This document shows, in pieces, positions 1 to 8,637 of a stretch of DNA of 64,000 bases. Under the pieces are notes generated by a model that did not search any database, had not been told where the DNA came from, and saw nothing but the letters and a program-made list of their open reading frames with translations. Where the stretch lies: assembly GCF_000612505.1 (NCBI RefSeq), contig NZ_CP004078.1, positions 4,515,925 to 4,579,924 on the forward strand, written 5' to 3'. Both the position numbers and the translations under genes were made by a program. The first letter of the stretch is position 1; each line of letters begins with the position of its first letter. This DNA comes from Paenibacillus sabinae T27 (GTDB taxonomy: Bacteria; Bacillota; Bacilli; Paenibacillales; Paenibacillaceae).

Positions 1-160
1 TGCGCCGCACTCGCTCGCTGGGTTTTCGGCTGCGCCAGGTGTAGTAGCCGCTCCGGGAGACACCTAGTGCTTTGCACATCTTCTCCAAAGGGAACTCGGA
101 GCGATGATCTTCCACAAACTGAAATCTCAGTTCTTTGGTTTGCTGAAGATGTGCACTGCT
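1..160 (-). CDS. IS3-family transposase OrfB, partial
   Basis: This is the start of the DDE integrase subunit of the insertion sequence, cut by the window edge. In the -1 frame relative to orfA the translation reads [20 protein letters not shown] and then a [15 protein letters not shown] segment, the usual N-terminal part of IS3/IS150-type OrfB. A run of seven A on the minus strand (160-166) inside orfA is a classic slippery site for -1 frameshifting, so OrfB is probably made as an OrfAB fusion. The catalytic DDE core is outside the window. Confidence 0.75.
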
Positions 161-444
161 TTTTTTACGATGGCCAGTTCCTCCTCCGCATCGGCAGCAC
201 GTTGCTGGCTTTCGTGAAGTTCACGTTCTTTTTCTTTCAGCAGCTGCTCCAGTTCGCGGACTCGATCCAGGCTGGCGATAGGCTCGTTCTTAAACTCGCG
301 GTATTTCGCCTTCCAGGCATACAGGGTCTTCACAGGAATATTCAGCTCCAGAGCGATGTCCTCTACCGACTTCGTTTGCTCCTGCAGGTACTTTACCGTT
401 TGTTTCTTGAACTCTTCGTTATACTGTTTCCGTGGTTCACTCAT
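127..444 (-). CDS. IS3-family transposase OrfA
   Basis: This 105-residue protein is the DNA-binding subunit of an IS3-family transposase. Residues 1-55 form the helix-turn-helix of the transposase_8 type ([20 protein letters not shown], then a second helix around [13 protein letters not shown]). Residues 65-95 are a heptad-rich leucine zipper ([17 protein letters not shown]) of the kind used for OrfA-OrfAB assembly. The A7 slippery run lies within the VKK codons near the end. The start ATG at 444 follows a good ribosome binding site (AAGGAGGTG). It looks intact, so the element may still be mobile if its other half is complete. Confidence 0.88.
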   Translation of the reverse strand: MSEPRKQYNEEFKKQTVKYLQEQTKSVEDIALELNIPVKTLYAWKAKYREFKNEPIASLDRVRELEQLLKEKERELHESQQRAADAEEELAIVKKAVHIFSKPKN

Positions 445-484
445 GTGAACACCTCCTTAGATAACTCTATTATCTTTTTCTCTT

Positions 485-898
485 AACGAGGTGTCCACTT
501 TTTATACTAGCTCTATTCCTCCCTTTTATTTGGACTAATACCTCGTACATCTCCATTTCCTCCGGAATAAGCGGGAGAAATTCCATTTCACCCCTGGAAA
601 GGAACTGATTTGTTGAAATTGGAGGGGGGTTTTTCCCTTTTAATTTCCAAGGACGCCGGTTTCCCATAGGCGCTATTTATTATTGGAGGAAAAAGACAGT
701 CCAAGCTTCCGCTTCGGATTGCGCCAAGTGATGGAGACATGTAATAGCAGCCGAATAGCCTTTTTATCTGCAAGAACTCTTGCAATCGTTGGTAGGGAAC
801 CGCTGGCCGCAGCAAAAAACGGGAGCCCTCCTATTCGGAAGACTGCCCGTTTCATAACCAGTTATTGGCTGATCGGCGGATATGATTTTTCGCCGATT
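485..898. other. intergenic stretch, no supported gene
   Basis: Several short open frames cross this stretch on both strands, but none has a convincing ribosome binding site, a recognisable domain or coding-type composition. It separates the insertion sequence from the methyltransferase gene and may be eroded sequence. Confidence 0.5.
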
Positions 899-2092
899 TC
901 AATTGCTCCTTGACTCGGCTTCCCCCGGAAGCAGATCGGCGCATGCGCGCTCCAGATATGGCTTCGCGCCCAAAAAATCCCGAAACGCCGCATATTCGCG
1001 CCATTTGGCGCCGCTGTCTCCGCTGCCGCTTTTGACGGCGCGGATCAAAATATTTTTGGGCGTATGCTCCATGTCGATAAATTCGAGCAGCTGGGTGCGG
1101 TAGCCCATCAGGTCCAGCAGCTTCGCCCGGATCGCGTCGGTCGCAAGCGCCGAGAAGCGCTCCTTGAGAATGCCGTGCGACAGCAGCGGCTCCATGATTT
1201 CATTGTCTATCTGGGCGAACAGCTCGTGCTGGCAGCAGGGAACCGATAGGATGACGGAGGCGCCCCAGCGGACCGCTTTTTCCAGCGCCGCATCGGTCGC
1301 GGTATCGCAGGCATGCAGCGTGACGACCATATCGACCCGGTCCAGCTCGTTGTAATCGGCAATGTCGCCGACAAGAAAACGAAGCTTGTCATAGCCCAGC
1401 TTGACCGCAAGAGCGCTGCAATGCGCAATGACATCGGCTTTAAGATCGAGTCCGACAATGCTCAGCTCCCGTTTTTCCCGGATGGCCAAATAGTGATACA
1501 GCGCAAACGTCAGATACGATTTGCCGCAGCCGAAATCGACGATCGTCAGCGGCCTGCCCTGCGGCAGGGAAGTCAGCACGTCCTCGACCATCTCAAGGAA
1601 CCGGTTGATCTGGCGGAACTTGTCGTATTTCTTGGCGAGCACTTTGCCGCTGTCGCTCATAATGCCAAGCTCGATCAGAAACGGCACCGGCTCACCCTCC
1701 TCCAGCACATATTGCTTGCGCCGGTTATGGGAGAGGTCGGCGACCGCTTTTTTCGTTGGCGGTTTGGTGAGGACCGTCGCTTTTTGCTTTTTGCTGATCA
1801 GCACCTGGTAATCCGCTTCCGCCGTACAGAGCAGTCCCTGCCGGAAAGTATCGCCCAGGAGCGATGACAGCTCATCCGCCGCGGATTCCGCGGGCATATT
1901 CCGGTGCTCCACCTGAGTGCCGGTATAGTAGGCAAACTGGTAATGCAGTCCGTTTTTGAGCTGCACGGGCTTGACGCCTACTTTGGTATACGTGGCGCCT
2001 TCCTTTTTGCGAAGCTGGCTCAGGGTTCCCGTAATCAGGGTACGGTCTTCAATTATGCGTTCAATGAGAGTATTCAGGGATTCCACAATCAT
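899..2092 (-). CDS. class I SAM-dependent methyltransferase
   Basis: This 397-residue cytosolic protein has a C-terminal Rossmann methyltransferase fold of the Methyltransf_32 type. Motif I is VDFGCGKSYLTF near residue 190, followed by an acidic VGLDLK motif II. A TLHACDTATD segment and SVPCCQHEL lie where catalytic or substrate-contact loops are expected. The N-terminal 150 residues are less conserved and may bind substrate or RNA. The family is often annotated as a putative rRNA or tRNA methyltransferase, but the substrate cannot be told from sequence. It stands alone, and the sequence before the ATG lacks a strong ribosome binding site. Confidence 0.78.
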   Translation of the reverse strand: MIVESLNTLIERIIEDRTLITGTLSQLRKKEGATYTKVGVKPVQLKNGLHYQFAYYTGTQVEHRNMPAESAADELSSLLGDTFRQGLLCTAEADYQVLISKKQKATVLTKPPTKKAVADLSHNRRKQYVLEEGEPVPFLIELGIMSDSGKVLAKKYDKFRQINRFLEMVEDVLTSLPQGRPLTIVDFGCGKSYLTFALYHYLAIREKRELSIVGLDLKADVIAHCSALAVKLGYDKLRFLVGDIADYNELDRVDMVVTLHACDTATDAALEKAVRWGASVILSVPCCQHELFAQIDNEIMEPLLSHGILKERFSALATDAIRAKLLDLMGYRTQLLEFIDMEHTPKNILIRAVKSGSGDSGAKWREYAAFRDFLGAKPYLERACADLLPGEAESRSN

Positions 2093-2166
2093 AACCCGCT
2101 TTCAAATAATAAAATGGAGACAAAGTCGTCTTGGCGGCAAATACTTGATTCCTCCATGGATTTCCG

Positions 2167-2973
2167 CTAGGGACGGGCATGGAACAATCCGCTGACCACT
2201 GTCACGGCCTGCCCGGTCAGAAAGACCTTGTCTTCGCTTAGTTTCAGCTTGAGTACGCCGCCTCGGCGGGAGGCCTGATAAGCGGTCAGCTCCAGGCGCT
2301 TCAGCCTCTCCGCCCAGAAAGGGGTCAGAGCCGTATGCGCGGAGCCGGTTACCGGGTCCTCGTTCACGCCGATGCCCGGGGCAAAGAAACGGGAGACAAA
2401 GTCAATGCCCTCCCCGCCTCCATCGGCGGTTACCGCAACGGCGCGGGGCGGCAGGCTCTTCAGCGCGGCAAAATCCGGGCTAAGGCTCCTTACCGTAGAT
2501 TCGTCCCGGAGGCGGACCAGCGCGTTATCGGCATAGAAAAATACTTCCTTAATATCTCCCTCTTCCGCTCCCAGCGCGGCGGCCAGCCCCGGAATCGGCT
2601 CTGCGGGGATCAGCTCGTAGGCGGGGAAGCAAAGCGTAATTCCACCTTCACTCTGCTCCGCCGTAAGCAGGCCGCTCAGCGTATGGAATTCCGCCCGCTT
2701 GTCGCGCGGAAGGCGTCCGGTCTCCCAGAGGGTATGGGCGCTTGCGAGCGTGGCATGCCCGCACAGCTTCACCTCGGCCGCCGGGGTAAACCAGCGCAGC
2801 CGGTACCCTCCGTTCTCCGGCCACAGAAACGCCGTTTCCGACAGATTCATTTCAGCAGCCGTCCGCGCCATGAACTCTTCGGAAGCCGGCTGTTCCAGCA
2901 GACAGACCGCGGCCGGATTGCCTCCAAAAGCATGCTCGGTAAAAGCATCGACGATATAAATGGGAACGCTCAT
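2167..2973 (-). CDS. PhzF family epimerase/isomerase
   Basis: This is a 268-residue member of the PhzF (diaminopimelate-epimerase fold) family. The N-terminus reads IYIVDAFTEHAFGGNPAAVC, and the first half contains NLSETAFLWP and KLCGHATLASAH, the usual family motifs including the conserved Glu in SETAF. The second half has GIGVNEDPVTGSAHTAL, the other hallmark. The true start is taken as ATG at 2973 because that start overlaps the stop of the upstream DUF6483 gene as TAATG, which indicates translational coupling. Substrates of PhzF relatives differ widely, so no reaction is assigned. Confidence 0.9.
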   Translation of the reverse strand: MSVPIYIVDAFTEHAFGGNPAAVCLLEQPASEEFMARTAAEMNLSETAFLWPENGGYRLRWFTPAAEVKLCGHATLASAHTLWETGRLPRDKRAEFHTLSGLLTAEQSEGGITLCFPAYELIPAEPIPGLAAALGAEEGDIKEVFFYADNALVRLRDESTVRSLSPDFAALKSLPPRAVAVTADGGGEGIDFVSRFFAPGIGVNEDPVTGSAHTALTPFWAERLKRLELTAYQASRRGGVLKLKLSEDKVFLTGQAVTVVSGLFHARP

Positions 2974-3644
2974 TATACACCCGTCTCCTTTGTCTGCCGG
3001 TTTAATTCGAGCCATTCCTGCCGGCCCTGTCTGACTTCTTCCAAAGGAAGATTGCCCCGTTCCAGCTCACCGGGATCTTGCTCAAGCAGTCGGTCATACA
3101 GCTCCTCGCCTTCCTTCGCGGTCGCCTCCCCATGCTCCATCAGACGGTACAGCGAATCCTCAGCCTTGCCGTAGCGCCCGATAGATTCCATATAGGACAT
3201 AAGCAGACGCTCGGTCTTTGCCGGAAGACGGTAAGCCTCCACATCCCGCAAACAATCATCAATCTCCTGCGGCAATCCCAGCAGCTCGCGGTCGGCGCCG
3301 TGAAGCGCAGCGTACAGGTAAAGGTGCAGTGCCTTCATCAGCCGGGGCAGCGTTTCGGGAAGATTGCCGGCAGATGCGTATATGCTTCCTTCTTCATACA
3401 GCAAGCGGGCCATCCCTTGAAGTTTGTCGGCCTCTATTCCTCCGCCAAGGCGGAATATCTCGATAATATCCTCCACGGACAGCGAATTCAGCAGCCGGGA
3501 GTTCAACCGGAAATGCTTGTTCAGCAGCTCGTCTACTTCCCATAACGCTTCAGTAGTCTTGCGCTCCTGTTTCAGAGTGAATACTTTGGCGATCATTCCC
3601 GTCATATCTTCAATCATCCGGACGATGTAATCCCTACGGAACAT
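2973..3644 (-). CDS. DUF6483 family protein
   Basis: This 223-residue, largely helical cytosolic protein begins MFRRDYIVRMIEDMTGMIAK, the typical opening of the Firmicutes DUF6483 family. Helical repeats resembling TPR units run through residues 70-200 (for example EGSIYASAGNLPETLPRLMK and GRYGKAEDSLYRLMEHG). No catalytic motif is visible. Its stop overlaps the start of the PhzF gene, so the two are probably co-transcribed. The function is not known. Confidence 0.7.
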   Translation of the reverse strand: MFRRDYIVRMIEDMTGMIAKVFTLKQERKTTEALWEVDELLNKHFRLNSRLLNSLSVEDIIEIFRLGGGIEADKLQGMARLLYEEGSIYASAGNLPETLPRLMKALHLYLYAALHGADRELLGLPQEIDDCLRDVEAYRLPAKTERLLMSYMESIGRYGKAEDSLYRLMEHGEATAKEGEELYDRLLEQDPGELERGNLPLEEVRQGRQEWLELNRQTKETGV

Positions 3645-3889
3645 CTCTTTCGCCTCCTCCGCAGCATAGGTTCACGCCCTATCTTAAACCATTCCTCTGC
3701 GTAATTCCACCGCGCTGCCCGCCTAGTGGCGATAGTCCGGTTCCGGAAGCTGTAAATGAATGCTATAACCATTCCTTGTAAATCCGATGATTGACATTAC
3801 GGTCCAGCTTCCATTAATCTGTAATCAAGATTGATCTGGATTCCAGATCGTACTGTTAACCAGATCAAAAATGGCAGGAGGCTCAACCT

Positions 3890-4405
3890 ATGCGCAATAA
3901 CTTGGTACCCGGCAAGCCGGAATCTGCCCTGCCCATCTCCGGCGAACAGGAGAAGCTGCTGCAGAGCGCGCTTCGCATTAAGATCATGCACGCGCTCGCA
4001 GGCGATCCCCTGACCTCGAAGCAGGTGGCCGAGAAATTGGGCAAGACGCCCGGCAATATTCATTACCATATTCAAAAGCTGTTCGAAGGCGGACTGCTGG
4101 AGCTTGTGCGGACGGAAGCCGCAGGCGGAATTATGCAGAAGTTCTACCGATCCAAGGCGACCTGGTTCCGCTCCCCGAGCTTCAGCGGGTTCGGATTCCG
4201 CAAGGAGGATACCGTAGAGCACTTCACAACAAGACTCAGCTTGTCCGAGGAGGAGCTGGCTCTTTTCCGGCAGGAGGTCATGCAGCTCATTGGTCAATGG
4301 GAAGCCAAAGCGACTCATGGCGAGGAGTACGGGGTTGAAATGATCATCGGACAGCTCCTTCCCCCTTCCGGTGACGGGAATGGAAACGGAGGTGACCAGC
4401 CATGA
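3890..4405 (+). CDS. winged-helix transcriptional regulator (ArsR-like)
   Basis: This 171-residue DNA-binding protein has a winged helix-turn-helix at residues 20-80. The recognition region includes LTSKQVAEKLGKTPGNIHYH followed by IQKLFEGGLLELVRTE, typical of the ArsR/HTH_20 class. The C-terminal half (FRKEDTVEHFTTRLSLSEEE) probably dimerises or senses a ligand. The ribosome binding site is AGGAGG. Its stop overlaps the start of the MFS transporter gene (ATGATG), so it very likely controls that exporter in cis. The inducer is unknown. Confidence 0.85.
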   Translation: MRNNLVPGKPESALPISGEQEKLLQSALRIKIMHALAGDPLTSKQVAEKLGKTPGNIHYHIQKLFEGGLLELVRTEAAGGIMQKFYRSKATWFRSPSFSGFGFRKEDTVEHFTTRLSLSEEELALFRQEVMQLIGQWEAKATHGEEYGVEMIIGQLLPPSGDGNGNGGDQP

Positions 4406-5682
4406 TGCCTCTTGAATCGGAAAAAGCCAAACCTTCGGCATCCAGTCCGCTGCGGAGGTTTGCGGCGCCTTTTGCGCAGTCGCGGGCATTTCCTTTTTTA
4501 TGGCTCGGCCATCTGATTTCTTTCCTGGGCAGCTCGATTACGATGGTCATTCTGCCGGTGCTTGTCTATTCGCTGACCGGATCCTCGGCCACCATGGGCA
4601 TTGTCATGGCCGTGTATATGCTGCCCAATGTGCTGATGCTCCCTTTTGCCGGACATATTGTCGATCGGGTTGACCGGGTCAAAATCATGTTGGTAGCGGA
4701 TATTCTGCGGTTCCTGATCATGGCCGCAACAGCCTTTCTGGCGCTTATGCATCTGCTGAGTATCCCCCTTCTACTCGTACTGGTGGGCGGCTACGGGTTG
4801 CTGGACGGCCTGTTTCAGCCCGCCTACGCCGCCGTCCGCGCTTCCGTGTTCACGCCGGACATCCGTATCGCCGCCAACTCCTTGTCCCAAGTGACGACTC
4901 AGGCGGCGCGTCTGATCGGCCCTGCGCTGGGCGGTCTGCTCATTACGCATTGGTCGGCGGGCTTGGGCTTCGGCATCGACGCTTTCACCTACCTGATCTC
5001 CATGGTCTGTATGCTGTATTTGCGGAAGGCGCTCGGGGGCCGGTCCCGGCTTGGCGAAACGGCGATCCGCCGCTCCGTTCACTGGAAGGAGGACTTCAAG
5101 GAAGGCCTCGCGATTTTGCGCGGTCATCCGTGGCTGTGGATTACGATTCTGGCTTTTTGTTTTATTAACATCTGCTTCACCGGGGTAACGAGCGTGCTGA
5201 TTCCCTGGCTGTTCAAGGTGCATCACAGCTGGGAGCCTTATCTGTACGGGCTTGCCGTAACCTTTTCGGGGGTGGGCGCCATTATTGCGGGCCTGCTGCT
5301 CGGCATGAGAAGCCAGTGGAACCATCGGGGGCTTATCGCTTACGGCGGCGCCCTGATCAGCGGACTCGCACTGCTCTCGCTCAGCTTTGCGCAGACCGCA
5401 GGAGCCGCAATCGCGCTGTTCGCCCTGGAGGGCTTCGGCATCATGCTCTTTTCGATGATCTGGGAAATCAGCCTGCAGGATCTGGTGCCCCAGGAAGCGT
5501 TCGGACGCGTGGCGAGTCTGGATATGATGGGCTCCTTCGCGCTGCTGCCGGTTGGCTTTATTGTGGTGGGCTGGACGGCCGATTGGATCGGAGGGATCCC
5601 GACCATCGCCATCTTCTCCGGGCTTGGCATAGCCGCCATTCTTCTGGTACTGTGCATTCCTTCCATCCGGCGGTTCCAGTGA
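4402..5682 (+). CDS. MFS family efflux transporter
   Basis: This 426-residue integral membrane protein of the major facilitator superfamily has about 12 hydrophobic segments. The loop after TM2 carries GHIVDRVDRVKIM, a motif-A-like sequence, and the first half resembles MFS_3/enterobactin-exporter-like or macrolide-efflux-like drug transporters (FLWLGHLISFLGSSITMVIL). It is translationally coupled to the regulator upstream, a pairing common for drug-inducible efflux. The substrate cannot be predicted. Confidence 0.88.
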   Translation: MMPLESEKAKPSASSPLRRFAAPFAQSRAFPFLWLGHLISFLGSSITMVILPVLVYSLTGSSATMGIVMAVYMLPNVLMLPFAGHIVDRVDRVKIMLVADILRFLIMAATAFLALMHLLSIPLLLVLVGGYGLLDGLFQPAYAAVRASVFTPDIRIAANSLSQVTTQAARLIGPALGGLLITHWSAGLGFGIDAFTYLISMVCMLYLRKALGGRSRLGETAIRRSVHWKEDFKEGLAILRGHPWLWITILAFCFINICFTGVTSVLIPWLFKVHHSWEPYLYGLAVTFSGVGAIIAGLLLGMRSQWNHRGLIAYGGALISGLALLSLSFAQTAGAAIALFALEGFGIMLFSMIWEISLQDLVPQEAFGRVASLDMMGSFALLPVGFIVVGWTADWIGGIPTIAIFSGLGIAAILLVLCIPSIRRFQ

Positions 5683-5789
5683 CAGGGGAGCGGTTATCCG
5701 GGGCGGATACAGGGATTCGATGTATCGCATAATAACCCGGGCGGGATTGGGAGCGAGCCTTAGGTCAAACCAATCAGCGGGTACATAAG

Positions 5790-5835
5790 AAGAAACGGCT
5801 TCGCCGTCCTCTGGAAGAGGAAGGCATCCGTTTCT
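5790..5835. terminator. long stem-loop after MFS gene
   Basis: An inverted repeat with outer arms AGAAACGG/CCGTTTCT and an inner GC-rich arm lies about 110 bases after the MFS stop. It has no clear T run on the plus strand, so it may end transcription only weakly. Confidence 0.4.
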
Positions 5836-5891
5836 CGTAAAAATATCAGGTTAAGGATAGGCGCGAAGCTTATACTATCTGATATTTCGAA

Positions 5892-5914
5892 AAAGAGGGC
5901 ATGCGCCCTCTTTT
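5892..5914. terminator. bidirectional intrinsic terminator
   Basis: A GAGGGC-ATGC-GCCCTC stem is flanked by A and T runs on both sides. It lies directly after the stop of the minus-strand hydrolase and downstream of the plus-strand MFS gene, so it can serve both. Confidence 0.75.
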
Positions 5915-5916
5915 AG

Positions 5917-6708
5917 TTATTTTACCAATACGGCGGCAAAATCCTTGATCACATCGGCAAGCTGCTCGGGTTCCTCAAACAGGCTCATATGGCCGGCCCG
6001 GACAATGACAACCTTCGTTACGTTCGGTGTATCTGCCGTAAAAGTCTTCTCCAGCGGGACAAGGCCGTCCTTCTCTCCTCCCACAAGCAGCACCGGCAGC
6101 CCGCTTGCCGAGATTACATCGCGCCGGTCGGGACGTTTCCGCATGGCTAAAGCGGCTCCCACCGCGCCCTGAGGCGGCGTCTTATAGCCGATTTCCCGGG
6201 CCCGCTGCAGCAGCGCTGGCGAGGACTTCACCGTCTCGGGCGCAAACAGTCCGGGCACGAACCCGTCCACAAAGTCCGTAATGCCTTTCGACTGGATGGC
6301 AGCAACAGCCTGGAGCCGCTTCTCCTTCGCTTCATCGCTGTCCGGATAGCCCGTGGAGTGGATCAGGCCGAAGGCATTGAGGCGCGACGCATATCGCTGC
6401 GCGAACGAAAGGGTGACATAACCGCCAAGCGAATGGCCCAGCAGCGTAACTTTGGGGATGTCCAGCGCATCCAACAGAGTTAGAACGTCATCGGCCATTT
6501 GTTCAATGGTATAGGCGCCAAGCGGCGCATCGGAAGAACCGTGCCCGCGGAGATCGGGGGCAATAACACGGTAGCTTCCCTGCAAAATCGGAATGACCTT
6601 CTCCCAATATTCCGAGCTGCCGCAGAAACCGTGAAGCAGAACAAGGACTTCACCCTGTCCTTGATCGCTGTAACATATAGGAATTCCTTCACAACGCACC
6701 GTTTCCAT
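5917..6708 (-). CDS. alpha/beta hydrolase
   Basis: This 263-residue protein has the alpha/beta hydrolase fold. The oxyanion-hole motif LVLLHGFCGSSEYW is at residues 22-35, the nucleophile elbow GHSLGG is near residue 94, an acidic residue is in VGGEKDGLVP, and the catalytic His is in AGHMSLFEEPEQ. The lid region (residues 125-185) is helical. The family includes esterases, haloperoxidase-like enzymes and dienelactone-type hydrolases. There is no signal peptide, so it is cytosolic. It is monocistronic with its own terminator. Confidence 0.88.
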   Translation of the reverse strand: METVRCEGIPICYSDQGQGEVLVLLHGFCGSSEYWEKVIPILQGSYRVIAPDLRGHGSSDAPLGAYTIEQMADDVLTLLDALDIPKVTLLGHSLGGYVTLSFAQRYASRLNAFGLIHSTGYPDSDEAKEKRLQAVAAIQSKGITDFVDGFVPGLFAPETVKSSPALLQRAREIGYKTPPQGAVGAALAMRKRPDRRDVISASGLPVLLVGGEKDGLVPLEKTFTADTPNVTKVVIVRAGHMSLFEEPEQLADVIKDFAAVLVK

Positions 6709-6786
6709 GACAGCATCCTTCTTTCTTCTTATATGTACCTGACCGGTAATCTTTATTTAAGCTAAACGGGCAGGATTGAAACGCCT

Positions 6787-7317
6787 TCAACGGGAGATTC
6801 CGAAGCCCTCGGCCGCCGCCGCGGCAATCGTTCCGGCCATGCCCATCACCCGGTGCAGCGGCGTTGTCTGAAGCGTCCGGTACGGCTTCGGTCCGTTCGC
6901 GTCCACGACGGCGGCCAAGCTGTAATGGCCTACTGCCGGGAGAAGCCCTCCTACCGACTTGGCTGGATGCAGCGGTTCCATCGAAACGAAATAATGACCG
7001 ACGGCCGCGAGCGGACCAAGGCAGGCGTCAATGGCAATAACGACATGCTCCAAGGGAATTTCAGCAATTCTCTCCGTCAGGTTATTCGCATCACAGGGAG
7101 ATGGCAGCGTGCCGACCACGTGGGGAAATCCGTATTCGAGCAGCCGGCTTCCCGTAAGCGGACCGAGCGAATCTCCGGTGGACCGGTCGGTACCGACGCA
7201 CAGGAAGGTCACTTCGCCCGGTGTATGCCGTTCGCGGATTTCGCGAAAAAAAGCCGTCAGGCCGTCGGCAGCCATCTTTCTTTTTCCGCCCCCGGGCCCT
7301 TGTTCCCTGATTGCCAT
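6787..7317 (-). CDS. yyaC: YyaC-type spore protease-like protein (DUF1256)
   Basis: This is a member of the YyaC family, a spore-former-specific fold related to the germination protease GPR and hydrogenase maturation proteases. Visible motifs are FLCVGTDRSTGDSLGPLTGS, GTLPSPCDANNLTE, VIAIDACLGPL and a PAVGHYSLAAVVDANG segment. The acidic residues of the first and third motifs match the expected active-site region. The start at 7317 is preferred over ATG 7326 because it sits about ten bases after a GGGGG ribosome binding site. The protein supports assignment to a spore-forming host. Confidence 0.88.
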   Translation of the reverse strand: MAIREQGPGGGKRKMAADGLTAFFREIRERHTPGEVTFLCVGTDRSTGDSLGPLTGSRLLEYGFPHVVGTLPSPCDANNLTERIAEIPLEHVVIAIDACLGPLAAVGHYFVSMEPLHPAKSVGGLLPAVGHYSLAAVVDANGPKPYRTLQTTPLHRVMGMAGTIAAAAAEGFGISR

Positions 7318-7444
7318 GCCCTGCATTCCCCCTCGTTCTTAAACTTTGGTTCCATCCATTTTACATGAAATTAATTTCGGGGACAAAATATAGTGTCTGC
7401 GGCGCCAATCGTGGTAAAATACATAGATTAATGCAAAAGAAAGG

Positions 7445-7681
7445 ATGAACGAGAACATCATGGATTTGACGAAGCCGACAGAGGGCAATATTGAATATAT
7501 GATCGAAGGCATCAAGACCAAGCTGAAAATGGCCAGCGCCGCCGCGATGCAGTCTTCCGCCTTCTCGCTGGACAAATATGAAGATATCCGGGACATCTAC
7601 GAAGTCGTTATGGACAGCGACCGGCTCAGCATTGCTCAGGTGGAGGCTCTCGTCTCCGAACTGGGACGCCTGCGGAAGTAG
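7445..7681 (+). CDS. DUF1128 family protein
   Basis: This 78-residue protein matches the small Bacillales DUF1128 family: DLTKPTEGNIEYMIEGIKTK at the start, then a helical segment with DKYEDIRDIYEVVMDSDRLS. It is likely a helical cytosolic protein. ATG 7460 is an alternative start. The function is unknown. A strong terminator follows. Confidence 0.82.
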   Translation: MNENIMDLTKPTEGNIEYMIEGIKTKLKMASAAAMQSSAFSLDKYEDIRDIYEVVMDSDRLSIAQVEALVSELGRLRK

Positions 7682-7700
7682 GAGCCTTTGATAAGGGAAC

Positions 7701-7757
7701 AGGCCCCCTGTGATCGATCCGTGCAAACGGGGTTCGATGACAGGGGGCCTGTTTTTT
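7701..7757 (+). terminator. strong intrinsic terminator
   Basis: AGGCCCCCTGT pairs with ACAGGGGGCCT across an inner ATCGA/TCGAT arm, followed by a T run (GTTTTTT). It ends the DUF1128 transcript and lies between convergent genes. Confidence 0.9.
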
Positions 7758-7789
7758 ACGTGTCGACCTTAAATATTCCGGTCCTGTTG

Positions 7790-8506
7790 TCAAGGCAAAT
7801 CGATTAAAATAAGCTCCGCGCCGCCGCTGCTCATTCCCTTAATCTTCAGCTCGCAGCATTTGCGGATACGGGCCGCATCGCCGGGCCTCAATTGGAAATG
7901 GCCGTCGGAGCAGCTGATTTCCGCATGTCCATCGATCAGGAACACATAGGTCCGCCGTTCCTCCCTCTGCGGATGGATGATCTCTCTGCCGGTCTCAAGT
8001 GTAGCCAAATAGACGACGGCATTCTCATGTATGGTCAGTGCGCCGTCGGCTCCATTCCCGGCAGCTACCGGAAGGAGGGTGTTCCGTCTTGAATCCGGCG
8101 GAAAATACTTGGCGTCCCACTTGGGCGGAAGCCCCGCCCGATTCGGCAGCAGCCAAATCTGCAGGAAACGGACATTCTCCGTCCCGGACGGATTCGTCTC
8201 CGAATGGCTGATTCCCGTTCCCGCGCTCATCACCTGAACCGAGCCCGCCTGAAGATCGGCCTTGTTGCCAAGGTCATCCTCATGCCGCAGCGTCCCCGAT
8301 ACGACATACGTAATGATTTCCAGGTCATGATGGGGATGCCTGTGCATGCCTTTCCCCGGCTTAAGCTCATTATCGTTATGGGCCAGCAGACAGCCGAAAT
8401 GGGCGTTGCTTGGGTCGTCATAATCGGCAAAAGAAAAGCTGAATTCGCTGTGTATCCACTCTCTATTTGAAGTATGCCTTTCCGCGGAAGTCACCACTTT
8501 AATCAT
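7790..8506 (-). CDS. pirin family protein
   Basis: This 238-residue bicupin of the pirin/YhhW type has its metal ligands in MHRHPHHDLEIITYV and GISHSE in the first cupin. The second cupin (from VVYLATLETGREI) lacks a metal site, as is normal for the family. Some relatives have quercetin dioxygenase activity and others act as redox or stress cofactors, so the role is open. ATG 8506 was chosen because GGAGGTG lies eight bases upstream and because the pirin N-terminal motif starts there. Confidence 0.9.
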   Translation of the reverse strand: MIKVVTSAERHTSNREWIHSEFSFSFADYDDPSNAHFGCLLAHNDNELKPGKGMHRHPHHDLEIITYVVSGTLRHEDDLGNKADLQAGSVQVMSAGTGISHSETNPSGTENVRFLQIWLLPNRAGLPPKWDAKYFPPDSRRNTLLPVAAGNGADGALTIHENAVVYLATLETGREIIHPQREERRTYVFLIDGHAEISCSDGHFQLRPGDAARIRKCCELKIKGMSSGGAELILIDLP

Positions 8507-8637
8507 AATTACGCACCTCCAAAGATGTAGGAAGCTCCCCTCGCCCTTCGGCAAAGGCAAACCTTTGAATCTAGTAAATAGGCGCTTTAATTATGTATTT
8601 TTTACCCTTTCCGCGTCAGGCTCAATCACGCTTCCCT

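Larger units (their letters stand above)
1..515 (-). mobile_element. end of an IS3-family insertion sequence
   Basis: This is the promoter-proximal end of an IS3-family element transcribed leftward. It holds a complete orfA and the first part of orfB, and the rest lies off the left edge. The outer end is probably in the AT-rich stretch near 495-515, just upstream of orfA. The exact terminal repeat cannot be fixed because the other end is not in the window. Confidence 0.8.

Noticed and set aside
588..815. Short minus-strand frames at 470-855
   Set aside because: Several overlapping short frames on both strands, no ribosome binding site, no recognisable domain and no support for translation.
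4771..5730. Long antisense frame opposite the MFS gene
   Set aside because: It is the shadow of a clear membrane transporter gene; its sequence is low-complexity with no domain.
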